This document shows positions 34,629 through 44,958 of a stretch of DNA of 64,000 bases, one piece after another. Origin of the DNA: Chamaecyparis obtusa (Eukaryota > Streptophyta > Pinopsida > Cupressales > Cupressaceae); NCBI GenBank assembly GCA_027943335.1, contig BSBK01009264.1:186001-250000 (forward strand). The letters are read 5' to 3'. The first letter of the stretch is position 1; every line of letters starts with the position of its first letter. A program made the position numbers and the translations under genes. The notes under the pieces were generated by a model. The model saw only the letters and a list, made by a program, of their open reading frames with translations. It made no database searches and was not told the origin of the DNA.

Positions 34629-35630
34629 GGGTATGTGCAGGATCATGGTATGCCAAACTAGGCCCTTAAGTGGCAATGGAAATTTAGAAAATCAGGTTTA
34701 GGAAAGTTGACATAAAAATTTGAACAAGCTATAAATATTATATAAAAAATATTTAATAAGATAATCTATAGAAAATTGAATTTAGTTTCTAATATATTGT
34801 GCCTTTTTCTAAAAATAATTATTCTATATGTTTAAAATTTTAAATTTCAATGTAGTAGTACACAAATTTCAGGAAAAAATAAGAAGTCGGTGTATGTCTG
34901 GCAACCTTAAATACAATCAAATGATAGATTTTTTTTACAAGATTCTAGATGTAAGTAGTAGACTCATGTCCAGATGTGACACTTATTTTTTTATAATTTT
35001 TTTCCAAATAAATAATTAATTATGATTTTTCTTCTACAACTTTTCTAGAATACAAAAACTCTTGTGTTTGACCATGTTAACGTAGTTAAACTTTATCAAA
35101 TTGAAAATGTTTTTTATTTTTCTTGTAGTAAGAAAATAATAGAATGTGACACATGTTTTGGATTTAAAAAATGTTATACATTTTAAAAGTTATAGCTATT
35201 TTTCAATAATTCTATCAATTAGGACTAGAAAGATAACAAGTAGGTGTATGCCTTATCACATTAAAAAAATTCAAATGATAATTTTTTTTTATAAAATTTT
35301 AGATAAAAGTAGTAGGCTTGTGTCCAGATGTGATGTATATTTTTTTGTATATTTTTTTCAAGTAAATAATTAATTATGATTTTTCTACTACAAATTTTCC
35401 TGAATGTAAAAACTCTTGTGTCTGACCACCTTAACTTAGTCTAAACTTCATGAAATTGAAATAATTGTTTATTATTATTTTATTAGGGGAAGCATAGAAT
35501 GTGATGTATACTTTAGATTTGAAAAATGTTATACTGTTTGAAAGTTATAGTCATTTTTGAAAGAGTCTATCAATCAAGACTTCCTTTTCACATCGCCAAT
35601 TTTTGGCATACCATGATCTTGTACATACCC
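34629..35630. mobile_element. TIR DNA transposon, non-autonomous, TTA target
   Basis: 1,002 bp with ~28-bp terminal inverted repeats. The left begins GGGTATGTGCAGGATCATGG and the right, reversed, GGGTATGTACAAGATCATGG; both then read TATGCCAAA. TTA lies on both sides (one extra base on the left), and the related sequence R2 has a single TTA at the matching point (52743-52745) with no insert. The 3-bp TTA target suggests PIF/Harbinger, but the superfamily is inferred. The interior is AT-rich, codes for nothing recognisable and contains a ~350-bp direct duplication. Confidence 0.82.
34875..35580. repeat. Two ~350-bp direct repeats inside TIR transposon
   Basis: Unit 1 (about 34875-35228) and unit 2 (about 35229-35580) share in order GGTGTATG, GTCCAGATGTGA, TAATTAATTATGATTTTTCT, ACTCTTGTGT, TGACCA, ATAGAATGTGA and AAAGTTATAG. 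They are diverged, so the duplication is old. Confidence 0.75.
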
Positions 35631-35785
35631 TTACTTTTGTTGAATGGATCTTGAAGAAATGAAGACTTGGAGATCTTGAATTAGATGCTTTCCTTTAAAC
35701 ATTGAATCCAAATCCTCAATTGCAGAGTTTGATTGCTTGAATTGTTGAAATATTAAACACTTTCACTTGATCATGATATTATTAT
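35631..35785 (-). repeat. LTR R1, segment 2
   Basis: Short piece of R1 between the TIR transposon and element D. Matches 52746-52880 (TTGAATGGATCTT, ACTTGGAGATCTTGA, AATCCTCAATTG). Confidence 0.65.
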
Positions 35786-36920
35786 TGTTGTAAATTTGGC
35801 TAAAGAGATATGATAGTATTGTCATTTATGGAAACATATAGACACATTTTGGATAGTTATGCTTTAGCTGAAGGCTGGATAAGAGATACTTAGAAAATTG
35901 TCTAAGTACAAGGCAATTTACAGTGAGTAGACAAAGAGATCTATTCAATGAAGTTTACTATGGATAGTTGGTCTTTAGCGAGCTTCACTACAGATAGTAA
36001 GGACACCATTTATGATGTGTATAATCACGCTAAATAAGATATAATGTGTTGGTTATTATTTTTGAAGTTTTTCTACAATAGTATGTATAATGCAAAAATA
36101 GGGCAAGTTAGAGTATATTGAGCTTTGGCTAACAAGTTAATTTTGATTGTGAAATAAAGTTATGATTTTGTTTGGGACAAAATCATATATGTCCATCTTA
36201 ACATGGTAGAATGAGATATTAAAGTTTCAAATGGTAATGTATGCTTTAGTTGAAAGCAGACTAGATAAAGAGAAATGTATAAAGGAGGGCACTTTTATTT
36301 AAAAGAGATGGTTAATTGTATTGTAATGAAATGATTGGCCTATGTGCACTTTATATGTTATGTGTAGATGCCAATTTGATAATCAGAGAAGAGAAGAATA
36401 GTTGTATGATTGATTGTACATGAGCACTTACAAAGACTGATTAGATATTGAAGATATTAGTAGCAGTCAAAGTTTTGTATTTTAAAGTTGTATATGTACT
36501 GTATGTGCAATGAGAACTTTGTATGAATAGTAAGATCCATTTTTTGTATAGTATAATTAAATCCCAATAGGTTCAAAGGCTTTTAATAGGGCCTAGTCCT
36601 CTCACAAGGATATATACACTATACGGATGTAATAGACTCCTCACACAATCAATATCTTTCAAAAGAAACTTTTTGATTAGTGGATCATTTTGTGGGTACC
36701 ATTCCCACTAGGTTTTTCCCTTGGCCATGGTTTCCCTAGTTAAAAAAATATGGTGTTATGTGTTTCATTATGTTAAGCTTGATTTTAATTTTCAGTACTT
36801 TACTATATGCATGCATAAAGATCGTAATTGATATTCATAGTTGGGAAGAAATTTGTTTTCTCTTTATAACTGATTCACCCCCGCTCTTAGTTATACTAAG
36901 GGATATTTAATTTATAAAAA
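35786..36920 (+). repeat. 5' LTR of element D
   Basis: 1,135 bp starting TGTTGTAAATTTGG. Near the end it has GATTCACCCCCGCTCT, then TTATACTAAGGGAT, as in the 3' copy. The PBS follows directly. Confidence 0.87.
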
Positions 36921-36933
36921 TTGGTATCAAATA
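36921..36933 (+). promoter_or_regulatory. Primer binding site of element D
   Basis: TTGGTATCAAATA: TGGTATCA matches the initiator-Met pattern and the remainder has diverged. Directly after the 5' LTR. Confidence 0.7.
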
Positions 36934-36978
36934 ATTAGGTCCATAAGGGATAATCCTAGCAGCTTAAAGGAGATCACT

Positions 36979-37980
36979 ATGGATTCAGGATATATTCAGA
37001 AAAACCTTGAGGAAAATCTTGAAGAATTAGATCAAACAAATCAAGAAAAAGATAGATTAATGAGAAAAATGACATATGTTGAAGATTACATTCAGAAGTT
37101 AAAATATCATTTTAAACACTCAAGGTGGAAGAAGAAATAGTTAAATTATCAAATCAAATTTTGTACGTCAGTTGAGGAGGAAATAAAAGTCTTAAGACAC
37201 AAATTTGTTATTATTACTCAGAAGAAAAGAAATACACTTGAAGAACTTAAATTAGATATGCAATTAGTATCCAAGAATGAAAATATGAAATTGCAACTTA
37301 CAAAAATGACATCTAAGATTGAAGATTCTAGATTAAAGTTTTCAAAACTTGAGAAGTATAATTGTATCATCAAAGGAGATCTTACACAAGAAAATCAACA
37401 TATTGAGAAGTTGCATTCAAGTGCAGAAAAGTTTGATGAACAAATCATGGAACAAAGAACTAAAGTTTATAAGACATGCATTGGTTACAATGAAGTAGAA
37501 TCATAAAAATAATCTGAAAAATATCTTGAAGACAAGAAAAAATGAGATATCATTAAGAATCGGTCTATCCTGATTGAAGAACCTAAAGCATCTGATCAAG
37601 TAAAACAAGAAAAAGATCAGATTGAACCACCTAGATTGAAATTCAATGGAAATTTTTTTATGTACAATGAAGTTGGCCATATGAAGAAGGACTGGACAAG
37701 GGAGTATTCTAAACCCTGTTTTGGTTATTGTTATAACTTTTCAAAGTTTGGACATAGAGCTAGAGAATGTAGGAAACCTAGATATGATAGTAGAATGCAC
37801 ATGAAAAGACTAACATGAAAGGAAGAAGACCAATAGAAGCAAGAAAAAGACTTATTATATGTTACAAATGAAACAATTATGGACACATTGCTAGAGAATG
37901 CAGACTTGAGATGAATAAGTTTGGAGCTAGACAAAGAAAATGTACTCAAAATTTATACCTAGAGAGATTGAAAGAATAAA
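36979..37980 (+). pseudogene. Element D first ORF: coiled coil plus zinc knuckles
   Basis: An ATG at 36979, only about 45 bp after the PBS, opens a Lys/Glu/Leu-rich coiled-coil stretch (residues ~1-170, one TAG at 37138-37140 and a few later stops). At 37636-37905 come three CCHC-type knuckles. Knuckle 1 reads F-M-Y-N-E-V-G-H-M-K-K-D-W, knuckle 2 C-Y-N-F-S-K-F-G-H-R-A-R-E-C, and knuckle 3 C-Y-K-stop-N-N-Y-G-H-I-A-R-E-C. Each keeps Gly-His but has lost at least one Cys. The usual copia capsid domain (UBN2) ahead of the knuckles is missing. It would be an RNA-binding gag-derived protein. Now dead. Confidence 0.7.
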
Positions 37981-38442
37981 TGACTTAAAGACTTTGAGTT
38001 TGGTTGAATCATTATTGAGCTTATTATCATGAAACTCTAGCACAAATAGAGAAAGGTATTTATGACTCTTGTGAGCTTAACCTAGTTACTTATCTTAGAT
38101 ATTCAGTTGTTAATATGGAAAATCAAGTAGTTGGAGATATTAGGAATGAACCTAGACACAATTTCAAGAAGAGATCCATTACTCCATATTTGGATGATCC
38201 AGCATGAGAATTTCCACAAATCCCTAGTGATGTATTTTATGTAGAGAATAAATGGACATACATACATTGAAATATTGAAACAATAGGCTACAATGAGATT
38301 TATGAAGATATGGATAAAGTTTACAACCTACATGATGGGACATACAAACAAGACTATGAACATTTAGGACAATTTGACATAATGTAGTAGATTTTCCATG
38401 TTGATTTTGACAATGAGCACTAGATAAGGATAATAATAATGA
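37981..38442 (+). pseudogene. Element D accessory ORF, N-terminal piece
   Basis: Coding continues after the knuckles with few stops: Y-D-S-C-E-L-N-L-V-T-Y-L-R-Y, then S-I-T-P-Y-L-D-D-P, then Y-V-E-N-K-W-T-Y-I-H, then an acidic Tyr-rich stretch to 38440. Chromovirus B cuts it at 38442. Same strand and style as 44959-47800, so I take both as halves of one product. Family not recognised. The Y-L-D-D here is in the wrong context to be an RT active site. Confidence 0.45.
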
Positions 38443-39298
38443 TGAATAGTACTCTGCTTAGTACCATAAAAACATAATAGAAATAGAGAAAAAACAACAA
38501 TTTGCAAGAATGAAAAATGGCGTTCTTATTATCTCCACAAGTGTGGAATTACAAATATTTAGAAATACAATATGTAGAGCCACATTGGAATTTTCCTTAT
38601 AATATTTTGTATGAAAAATCCTCCAATCATTACCAAAACTACTCCAAACTACCCAGAACTCCCTTAGACAACACTATGGGCCTTCCTTATATAGATAATT
38701 TCCATTGTCCGAGAAGGTTCTAGAAATTTTAACCCTTAAGGCCGACCAATCCTAGAATTTTTTATTTTTTTATTTTATTACATCAGATTCCACTCAAAAC
38801 AACTTTGAGAACTTAAAAAGAAATTTTGAAGGAAATTTATGTCTTCTTTCATTTCAGGTGGCCCAACTTTTGCAAACCATAAGTCATCGTGCGTTGACCT
38901 GGTTGGCTATTATGAATCCATTTTTAAAAGGGCACAAAGTTCTCTACAGTGCCTAACTTGTGCAAGCTCCAATCATCCAAAGTTTCAACCTCATTTGGTT
39001 CCTTTACATCCTTCAAAATTGAGTTCAAAGTTTATGTACTTTGTTGCCAATACTGAAAATTTTCAGTATCTTCCAAATTAGACTTGATCTGGAAATGAAA
39101 TTTTACTGATAGGTTGATATGACCAAAATGAACCTCTAGGGAAGACAATAGACCATTATGAGCTCAAATGAAAAACCTGCTATAAATATTAAATTTCAAA
39201 AAATAGAAGTTTTGCATAGGATAGCCCTTATTGAAAAGAAACCATAAATATTTTTGGGTGATGCAATATTTCACTTACACCTAGATGCTCCTACATCA
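38443..39298 (-). repeat. 3' LTR of chromovirus B
   Basis: Left-hand copy. Minus-strand TATA region TATCTATATAAGG at about 38685-38697. Aligns along its length to 44103-44958. Confidence 0.88.
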
Positions 39299-39354
39299 GA
39301 CACTTGAGGTAATTTGAAAAGTGACCTAGTCACGTCTCAGGTGTGAGGAGGAAA

Positions 39355-39500
39355 ACCAAGATGGTTAACCTCCTCCCTTGTCAGCCATGATGAATCTTTG
39401 ATAGGTCATCATTTCCATTTGACTAGATATTCTTCATATGTCTTGTTCCTTGTGCTTCTGCCAACAAGACTATCTAACCTGGTATATCCTCAAGCTCCTT
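39355..39500 (-). pseudogene. Chromodomain at integrase C-terminus, chromovirus B
   Basis: The minus strand reads V-G-R-S-T-R-N-K-T-Y-E-E-Y-L-V-K-W-K (39465-39412), then two stops, then P-I-K-D-S-S-W-L-T-R-E-E-V (about 39405-39367). This is the second half of a chromodomain with its L-V-K-W-K and S-S-W signature residues. A frameshift near 39475 separates it from the preceding I-L-A-I-K-E-L segment. In living chromoviruses this domain binds histone marks and steers integration into heterochromatin. Confidence 0.8.
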
Positions 39501-40600
39501 GATAGCTAAAATAGTTACTGGAATAATCTATTGTGCTTCTATGATCTCATCTTCAACACCCCCTTCATGATACTCTATCAGATTTGAAATGTTAAACACT
39601 GGTGAAATATTCATCTCAGTAGAAAATTCTACCTCATAGGCATTTCCAGAATCATGCTTATTCATTATCTTACATGGCCCAAACTTCTTCATTTTTAGGT
39701 TTTTATATGTGCCAGCAAGAAATTAGTCCTTCCACAAATGAACCATGACTTCATCCCAACCTGAAATTCCTTATGCCTCCTTTTCTCATCTTCCTTAGCC
39801 TTATACTATGAATTCATCTTGGTAATGTGCTTCCTCACCTCCTCATGGATGTTCTTCAAATATTCTACAAAATCTTCAGCTTCACCACTACTTATCTCTC
39901 CTTTATCTATCTTCCTCAACTTAGAAGTATTTTTGGGACTACTTCCATATACAATCTGGAATGGTGATTTACCAATGGTCTTGTTGCAATAATTATTGTA
40001 TGCAAATTATGCCTATGGTAAAATCAAATCCCATCTTGTTGGCTTATCTCCTATGAAACATCTCTGTAAATTCTCCAAACTCATATTCACCACTTCTATC
40101 TGTCCATCAGTTTGTAGATGATGTGATGAAATAAACTTAAAATATAGCTTTAACTTCATCCATAATGGGTGCCATAAATATCCAACAAACTTAGTGTCTC
40201 GATCTGAAACTATGCTTTTTGGAAGACCATGTAGTCTCACACCTTCTTTGAAAAATAATTCCTCTATATGAAAAAAAACATTAGTCTTCTTACAGGGAAT
40301 GAAATATTCCATCTTTGAAAACCTATCAACCACCACAAAAATTAAATCATGTCCTCGATGAGTCCTTGGTAAACCAAGAACAAAGTCCTTACTGATATCC
40401 TTGAATGGTTTCTCTATTACAGGTAATGGTTGATACAACCCTACATTCTTCTTTACACCTTTTTCCATTTAACATAGTCTACAACTTTGTACAAAATTCT
40501 TAACATCTTGCTGCAACTATGGCCAGTATTAATTCTCACTAACCAAAGTAAGGGTTTTATCTCACCCAAAATTTCCAGCTAATCCTCTAGGTAGTTTTTC
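39501..40600 (-). pseudogene. Integrase of chromovirus B
   Basis: The catalytic core lies in an unbroken 151-codon stretch (40468-40013, minus). It contains the first Asp in F-V-V-V-D-R-F-S-K-M, the second in V-S-D-R-D-T-K-F and the Glu in T-D-G-Q-I-E-V-V-N, so all three DDE residues are present. Upstream, C-R-L-C-like text near 40480 is the end of the zinc-binding H-H-C-C region. Downstream (40012-39501) the C-terminal part is broken but shows A-Y-N-N and F-N-I-S-N-L-I-E-Y-H, leading to the chromodomain. The core is unusually clean for this window. Confidence 0.85.
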
Positions 40601-41559
40601 TAGACCCAACTAACTAGAATTTCGTCTAATAAAATGGAAGAATTATAAATCTCCAAAATAATAGATAAGAATACTGCAAATAGAGCCATTGCAATGCCCA
40701 TAAAAGGAGTAGTTCCCCATCCGGGAGCACCACTATTCTTTTCCTTAATGAGATTATCCCTCATAGAACTTTGTGGAATGCACAACTAACTCCTTCTAAA
40801 TAGCATACCATCCTAGATGATGAAATCCAACCACTTCATTCTATCTAGAGTAACAGGTTTTGTACAAGCTTTCCAACCTTCACCAAAATCAAGATCCCTT
40901 GGATGCAAACTCTTGATTTCCTTGAACCCAACCACCTCAATTTTCATCTACGTCTAGAAAATTTGCCTTTTGCTAAGTGAATCCGCAACCCTATTAGACT
41001 TTCCACCCTTGTATTTCAAAATAAATGTGTAACTCTACAAAAACTCAACCCATTTCAAATGCCTTTGATTCAAATTTCCTTGATTATTCAAATATTACAA
41101 AGTTTGATGATCAATATACAAAAAAAACTCCTTAGGAAGAAGATAGTGTCTCGACTTCTTCAATGCCTGAACTATAGCATAAAATTATTGATCATAAATC
41201 AAATATTTTCTATTGGCATCATTTAACTTCTCACTGAAATAAGCAACATGTTTACCTTCTTGGCTCAAAATAGCTCCTATTGCAGTACCACTAGCTTCAT
41301 AGTCTACTTGAAACACCTTGTTAAAATTTGTAAGTGCTAAAATAGGTTGTTTTGTAACTTTTTGTTTCAATAGTTTAAAACTCTTATCTAACCTGGTAGT
41401 CCACTTAAATTGTTTCCTATCCCCTCTCATTGTTTCAGTCAAGGGTCCACAAACAATACTAAAACTCCTAATAAAATTTCTATAAAAGCTAGCCAAACCA
41501 TGAAAATATCTTACCTCAGTAGCACTCCTTTGAGTAGGCCATTTGAGGATAGTCTTCAC
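40601..41559 (-). pseudogene. RNase H and connection, chromovirus B
   Basis: From 41559 to 41185 a 124-codon open frame carries the end of RT and the start of RNase H: V-R-Y-F-H-G-L-A-S-F-Y-R, then F-K-W-T, then F-Q-V-D-Y-E-A-S-G-T-A-I-G-A (first catalytic Asp replaced in context as V-D-Y-E-A-S), then Y-F-S-E-K-L-N. Further along, Y-I-D-H-Q-T-L (about 41110) and N-R-V-A-D-S-L-S-K-R (about 40990) are the usual end motifs. Between 40950 and 40600 the zinc-finger lead of integrase is broken. Confidence 0.75.
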
Positions 41560-42290
41560 ATTCTACGGGTCCATTTTTAGACCTTTTGTTGAAACTAAAA
41601 ATCTCAAATACACTAACTCCTTCACAAAACTGCACTTCTTCAAATTAATCAACAATTTCTCTTCCCTCAGCAACTAAAAGACCCCACGAATATGCATTAT
41701 ATGCTCTTCCAATGTCTTAGTGAAGATAAAAATATCATCTAGGTAACAAATGACAAACTTACCCAAAAATTCTTTCAGAACCCCATTCATGAGATGCATG
41801 AAAGTGCCCGATGCATTGGTTAGCTGAAAAAGAATGACTAACCACTCATACAATCCTTTCTTTTTCTTGACATAAGTCTTCCATTCATCTCCTTCTTTGA
41901 TTTTAATCTGATGATATCCACTCTTTAGATCTATTTTTTAGAGATACATAGCTCCACTCAAACAGTCCATAATATCATCCATCTATGGTAATGGAAACTG
42001 GTACTTGATTGTGATCTTGTTGATAGCCCTAGAATCTCTATAAATCCTCGATTATCAATTCTTATTTGGTTATAATACTACTAGTACAACACATGGACTC
42101 AAGGTCTCATGAATCAACCCCTTCTACAACAACTCTTGTACTTGTCTATTCAACTATTCACTTTTTGGTGTTTTCATTCTATGTGCTTCCTTATTTGACA
42201 AACTGGATCCTAGAATCAAATCCATCTAATGACTAATATTCCTTTTTGGTGGTAATCCATCAAGCATATTATCAGATACAATATCTTGAA
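41560..42290 (-). pseudogene. Reverse transcriptase of chromovirus B
   Basis: Minus strand. D-S-R-A-I-N-K-I-T-I-K-Y-Q-F-P-L-P (about 42045-41995), [11 protein letters not shown] (about 41938-41906, first catalytic Asp), F-Q-L-T-N-A, and the catalytic box Y-L-D-D at 41745-41734 followed by I-F-I-F. Then S-F-V-K-E-L-V-Y-L-R-F. Motifs are intact, but several stops (for example after F-P-L-P and in the fingers) kill the gene. Confidence 0.85.
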
Positions 42291-42539
42291 ACTCATTCAA
42301 AAAATTTACAACTTCTACAGGTACATCTTATATTTCCTCTTGACTAGCTTTTGCAATTAAAGAAAAATACATATGCTCATGCCTCATACCCTCTAGGAAT
42401 TTTCTTCCATCAACAAAACTTATTCTTTCACTACCACATACCTTTTCTTCTATGTTCTTTAATGCCTTTAACTTATGTCACACTCCATCCTTTCTTAGGT
42501 AATAAGTATTTACATGAGCATCATGTACATCACACCTGT

Positions 42540-42960
42540 CAAATTACCATCGTCTACCGAACAATATATGGCATACATCTATAGGTATAATATCACATAG
42601 TACCTCATCATGGTATCCTCCAATATTGAACTTTACTAGGCAGTGTTCATTGACCATGACCTTGTGGTCATCCTGCACCTAGGCGATCTGGTATGAATGT
42701 GGGTGTTTCTGCCCCTTGATCTTTAACTTTGTGACCATCTCTTTTGATACCAAATTGTTAATGCTTCCACTATCAATAATCACATCACAATACTTATCTT
42801 CACACTTGCACCTAGTGTGAAACAAGCACCTCCTTTTATCAAGTTCAATCTCACCACTCAGCAGGACACTTCTATTAATTAACATTTCACCTCTTTCAGT
42901 ATCTTCAAAATGTGATGATTTGGCATCTTCATCCATATTTACATCTTTAGCCTAGCCTTC
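42540..42960 (-). pseudogene. Aspartic protease of chromovirus B
   Basis: C-D-V-I-I-D-S-G-S-I-N-N-L-V (about 42789-42748) has an intact D-S-G. L-C-D-I-I-P-I-D-V-C-H-I-L-F-G-R-R-W (about 42600-42548) is the closing motif. An 85-codon piece (42936-42679) is open. Closely parallels the proteases of A and C. Confidence 0.78.
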
Positions 42961-44086
42961 GGTTCTCTTGTCTGTCCTTCCTTGGCATTAATGACATTCA
43001 AATTCCCTATGACCTTCTTCTCCATAGTGAAAACATGTTCCACATAAGCCTCCTCTTCCTGATCCTTGTCCTCATCCCCTTCATCTTTGATCTCTGTTAT
43101 TATGATCATGGAAATGATTAAAAAATTTTCCTCTCTGATTCTAACTAGTACTAGGCTCATTGTTCTTTTTCAAATCTTCATTTCGGCCTCCATAAGACTG
43201 TCCACTAGATCTTCTGCCATGACCTCTTCCGCTTTGTTATCTTTCAAATTCTTGTTCATCTTTTCCTCTACTTTTAGGGAAAAATGGTATGCCTCTTCAA
43301 TACTATTCATTCAAACCAAATTTAGCTCCTCCTGAACGCTTGGCCTCGACCCATTAAGGTAAAGGACAACTTTCACCTTATCATCTTCCACATGGCCTAT
43401 TCTAATGAGAATTTGATAGAATTCCTCTGTATACTCCTAAACAGATCTTCCTGCTTGCTCCAAACCTTGCATTTTCTTTAGTAGATCAAGCTCATAATCA
43501 ACAAGAATGAACTATCACTTCAATTTATCGACCATTTGATCCCATCTTGTGATTTTATCTTTTCCACTTCTATTTCACTCCAATTGAATCTCTTGCCACC
43601 AGATCTTCACATGACACTTTAGTCTGGCCTTCACAAACTTGACCCAATCAAGATCCTCAATATCTTGATACTTAAAATATTTTTTGAATTCATTGATCTA
43701 GTTGATGAATTCCTCTAATTTAATATTTACTGAAAATTTAGGAACCTCAATCTTAGGTCTTTTCTTGATCTTGAAAATGGCCTAGAAAATCCTTCCTTTC
43801 GCTTGGTTCAAAATTTTGCCTTCTCCTTCCTAATCAAAATTTGCCTCTTCTTCAGCTTCATCCTCACTTTCATATCTAATTGTAAGATTCATTTCTTTGT
43901 AAATATCTTCTTGCAATTTTAGCACTTGTCTCTCGAGGGATCTAACCTCAGGTGGCACACCACCAACTCTTCTGCCACATTCCATTCGTGGAGGTATTTT
44001 TGCACTTATCATTGAAACCCTAAACCATGGTCCTAGTGAAAATTGCCTCACAGTAGGTGATCTGTCTACACACTCAGGAACTCTCA
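42961..44086 (-). pseudogene. Gag of chromovirus B
   Basis: Starts close to the PBS with M-R-V-P-E-C-V-D-R (44087-44061). A clean 85-codon piece ends in an acidic segment. The capsid core shows W-V-K-F-V-K-A-R-L-K-C-H, then W-W-Q-E-I-Q-L-E (about 43650-43590), the retrotransposon gag signature. Then come Y-T-E-E-F-Y-Q-I-L-I-R and a basic linker. The nucleocapsid knuckle cannot be traced. Frameshifts are frequent after 43800. Confidence 0.72.
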
Positions 44087-44097
44087 CTTTGATACCA
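44087..44097 (-). promoter_or_regulatory. Primer binding site of chromovirus B
   Basis: The minus strand reads TGGTATCAAAG, the initiator-Met type, a few bases inside the 5' LTR. Confidence 0.85.
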
Positions 44098-44102
44098 CTC
44101 GA

Positions 44103-44958
44103 TGAAGGGAACTCCCCTTAATACCACAAATTTATAATAGAAACATAGAAACAACAACAATTTGCAAGAACAAAAAATGGGCTTCTTATTATCTCCAGAA
44201 GTGTGGAATTACAAATTTTTAGAAATACAATATGCAATGCCACATGGGCATTTTCCTTACAATATTTTATAGGACAAAGCCTTGAATTATTACCTAGATC
44301 TACCCCTGAACTACCCATAACTCCCTTAGACAACACTATGGGCCTTCCTTATATAAATAATTTCCATGGCCTGAGAAGGTTCTAGAAATTTTAGCCCTTA
44401 AGGTCGACAAACCCTATAATTATTTTATTTTTCATTTTATTACATCAAATTCAGCTCAAAACAACTTTTAGAAGTCAAAAAGAAATTTTGAAGGAAATTC
44501 ATCCTTTCATTTCAAGTGGCCCAACTTTCAGAGACCATAAGTCATCACTTTTTGACCCGATTGGTTATTATGACCCCATTTTAGAAAGAGCGCATAGTAC
44601 TCTATAGTGGTTGACATGTGCAAGCTCCATTCAACTGAAGTTTTGATCTCATTTGGGCCCTCTAAAGCCTTCAAAATTGAGTTCAAAGTTTATGTACCCA
44701 GTTGTCAATATCAAAAAAATTTATTATCTTCAAAAATAGACTTCATCTGGAAATGAGCCTTTACTAGCAGGATGATATGACCAAAATGAATCTCTAGGGA
44801 AGAGAATAGACCATTCTGAGCTCAAATGAAAAACTTACTAAAAATAGTAAATTTCCAAAAATAGAAGCTTTGCACAAGATAACCCTTATTGAAAAGAAAC
44901 CAAAAATATTTTTTGGGTGATGCAAGATTACTCTTACACCCAAGATGCTCCTGCATCA
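44103..44958 (-). repeat. 5' LTR of chromovirus B
   Basis: Right-hand copy. The minus strand has TTATTTATATAAGG at about 44346-44360 as TATA box. Ends TGATGCAGG and CCTTCA. Confidence 0.88.

Larger units (their letters stand above)
38443..44958 (-). mobile_element. Chromovirus B (Ty3/gypsy), full-length but decayed
   Basis: 6.5 kb, minus strand, inserted in element D. LTRs at 38443-39298 and 44103-44958 are direct repeats of 856 bp each, with minus-strand start TGATGCAGGAGCATC/TGATGTAGGAGCATC. The PBS is initiator-Met-like. Domain order is gag, protease, RT, RNase H, integrase, chromodomain, which defines a chromovirus. The flanking duplication is imperfect (AATGA left, AATTA right with a one-base shift). 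It is the only element here with all enzymatic domains, though every domain but the integrase core has stops. Confidence 0.9.

Noticed and set aside
38200..38230. Y-L-D-D in element D as an RT active site
   Set aside because: Flanking residues (I-T-P before, P-A after) lack the RT context, and no other RT motif is near.
43066..43335. Plus-strand 89-codon frame
   Set aside because: Antisense shadow of the gag of chromovirus B.
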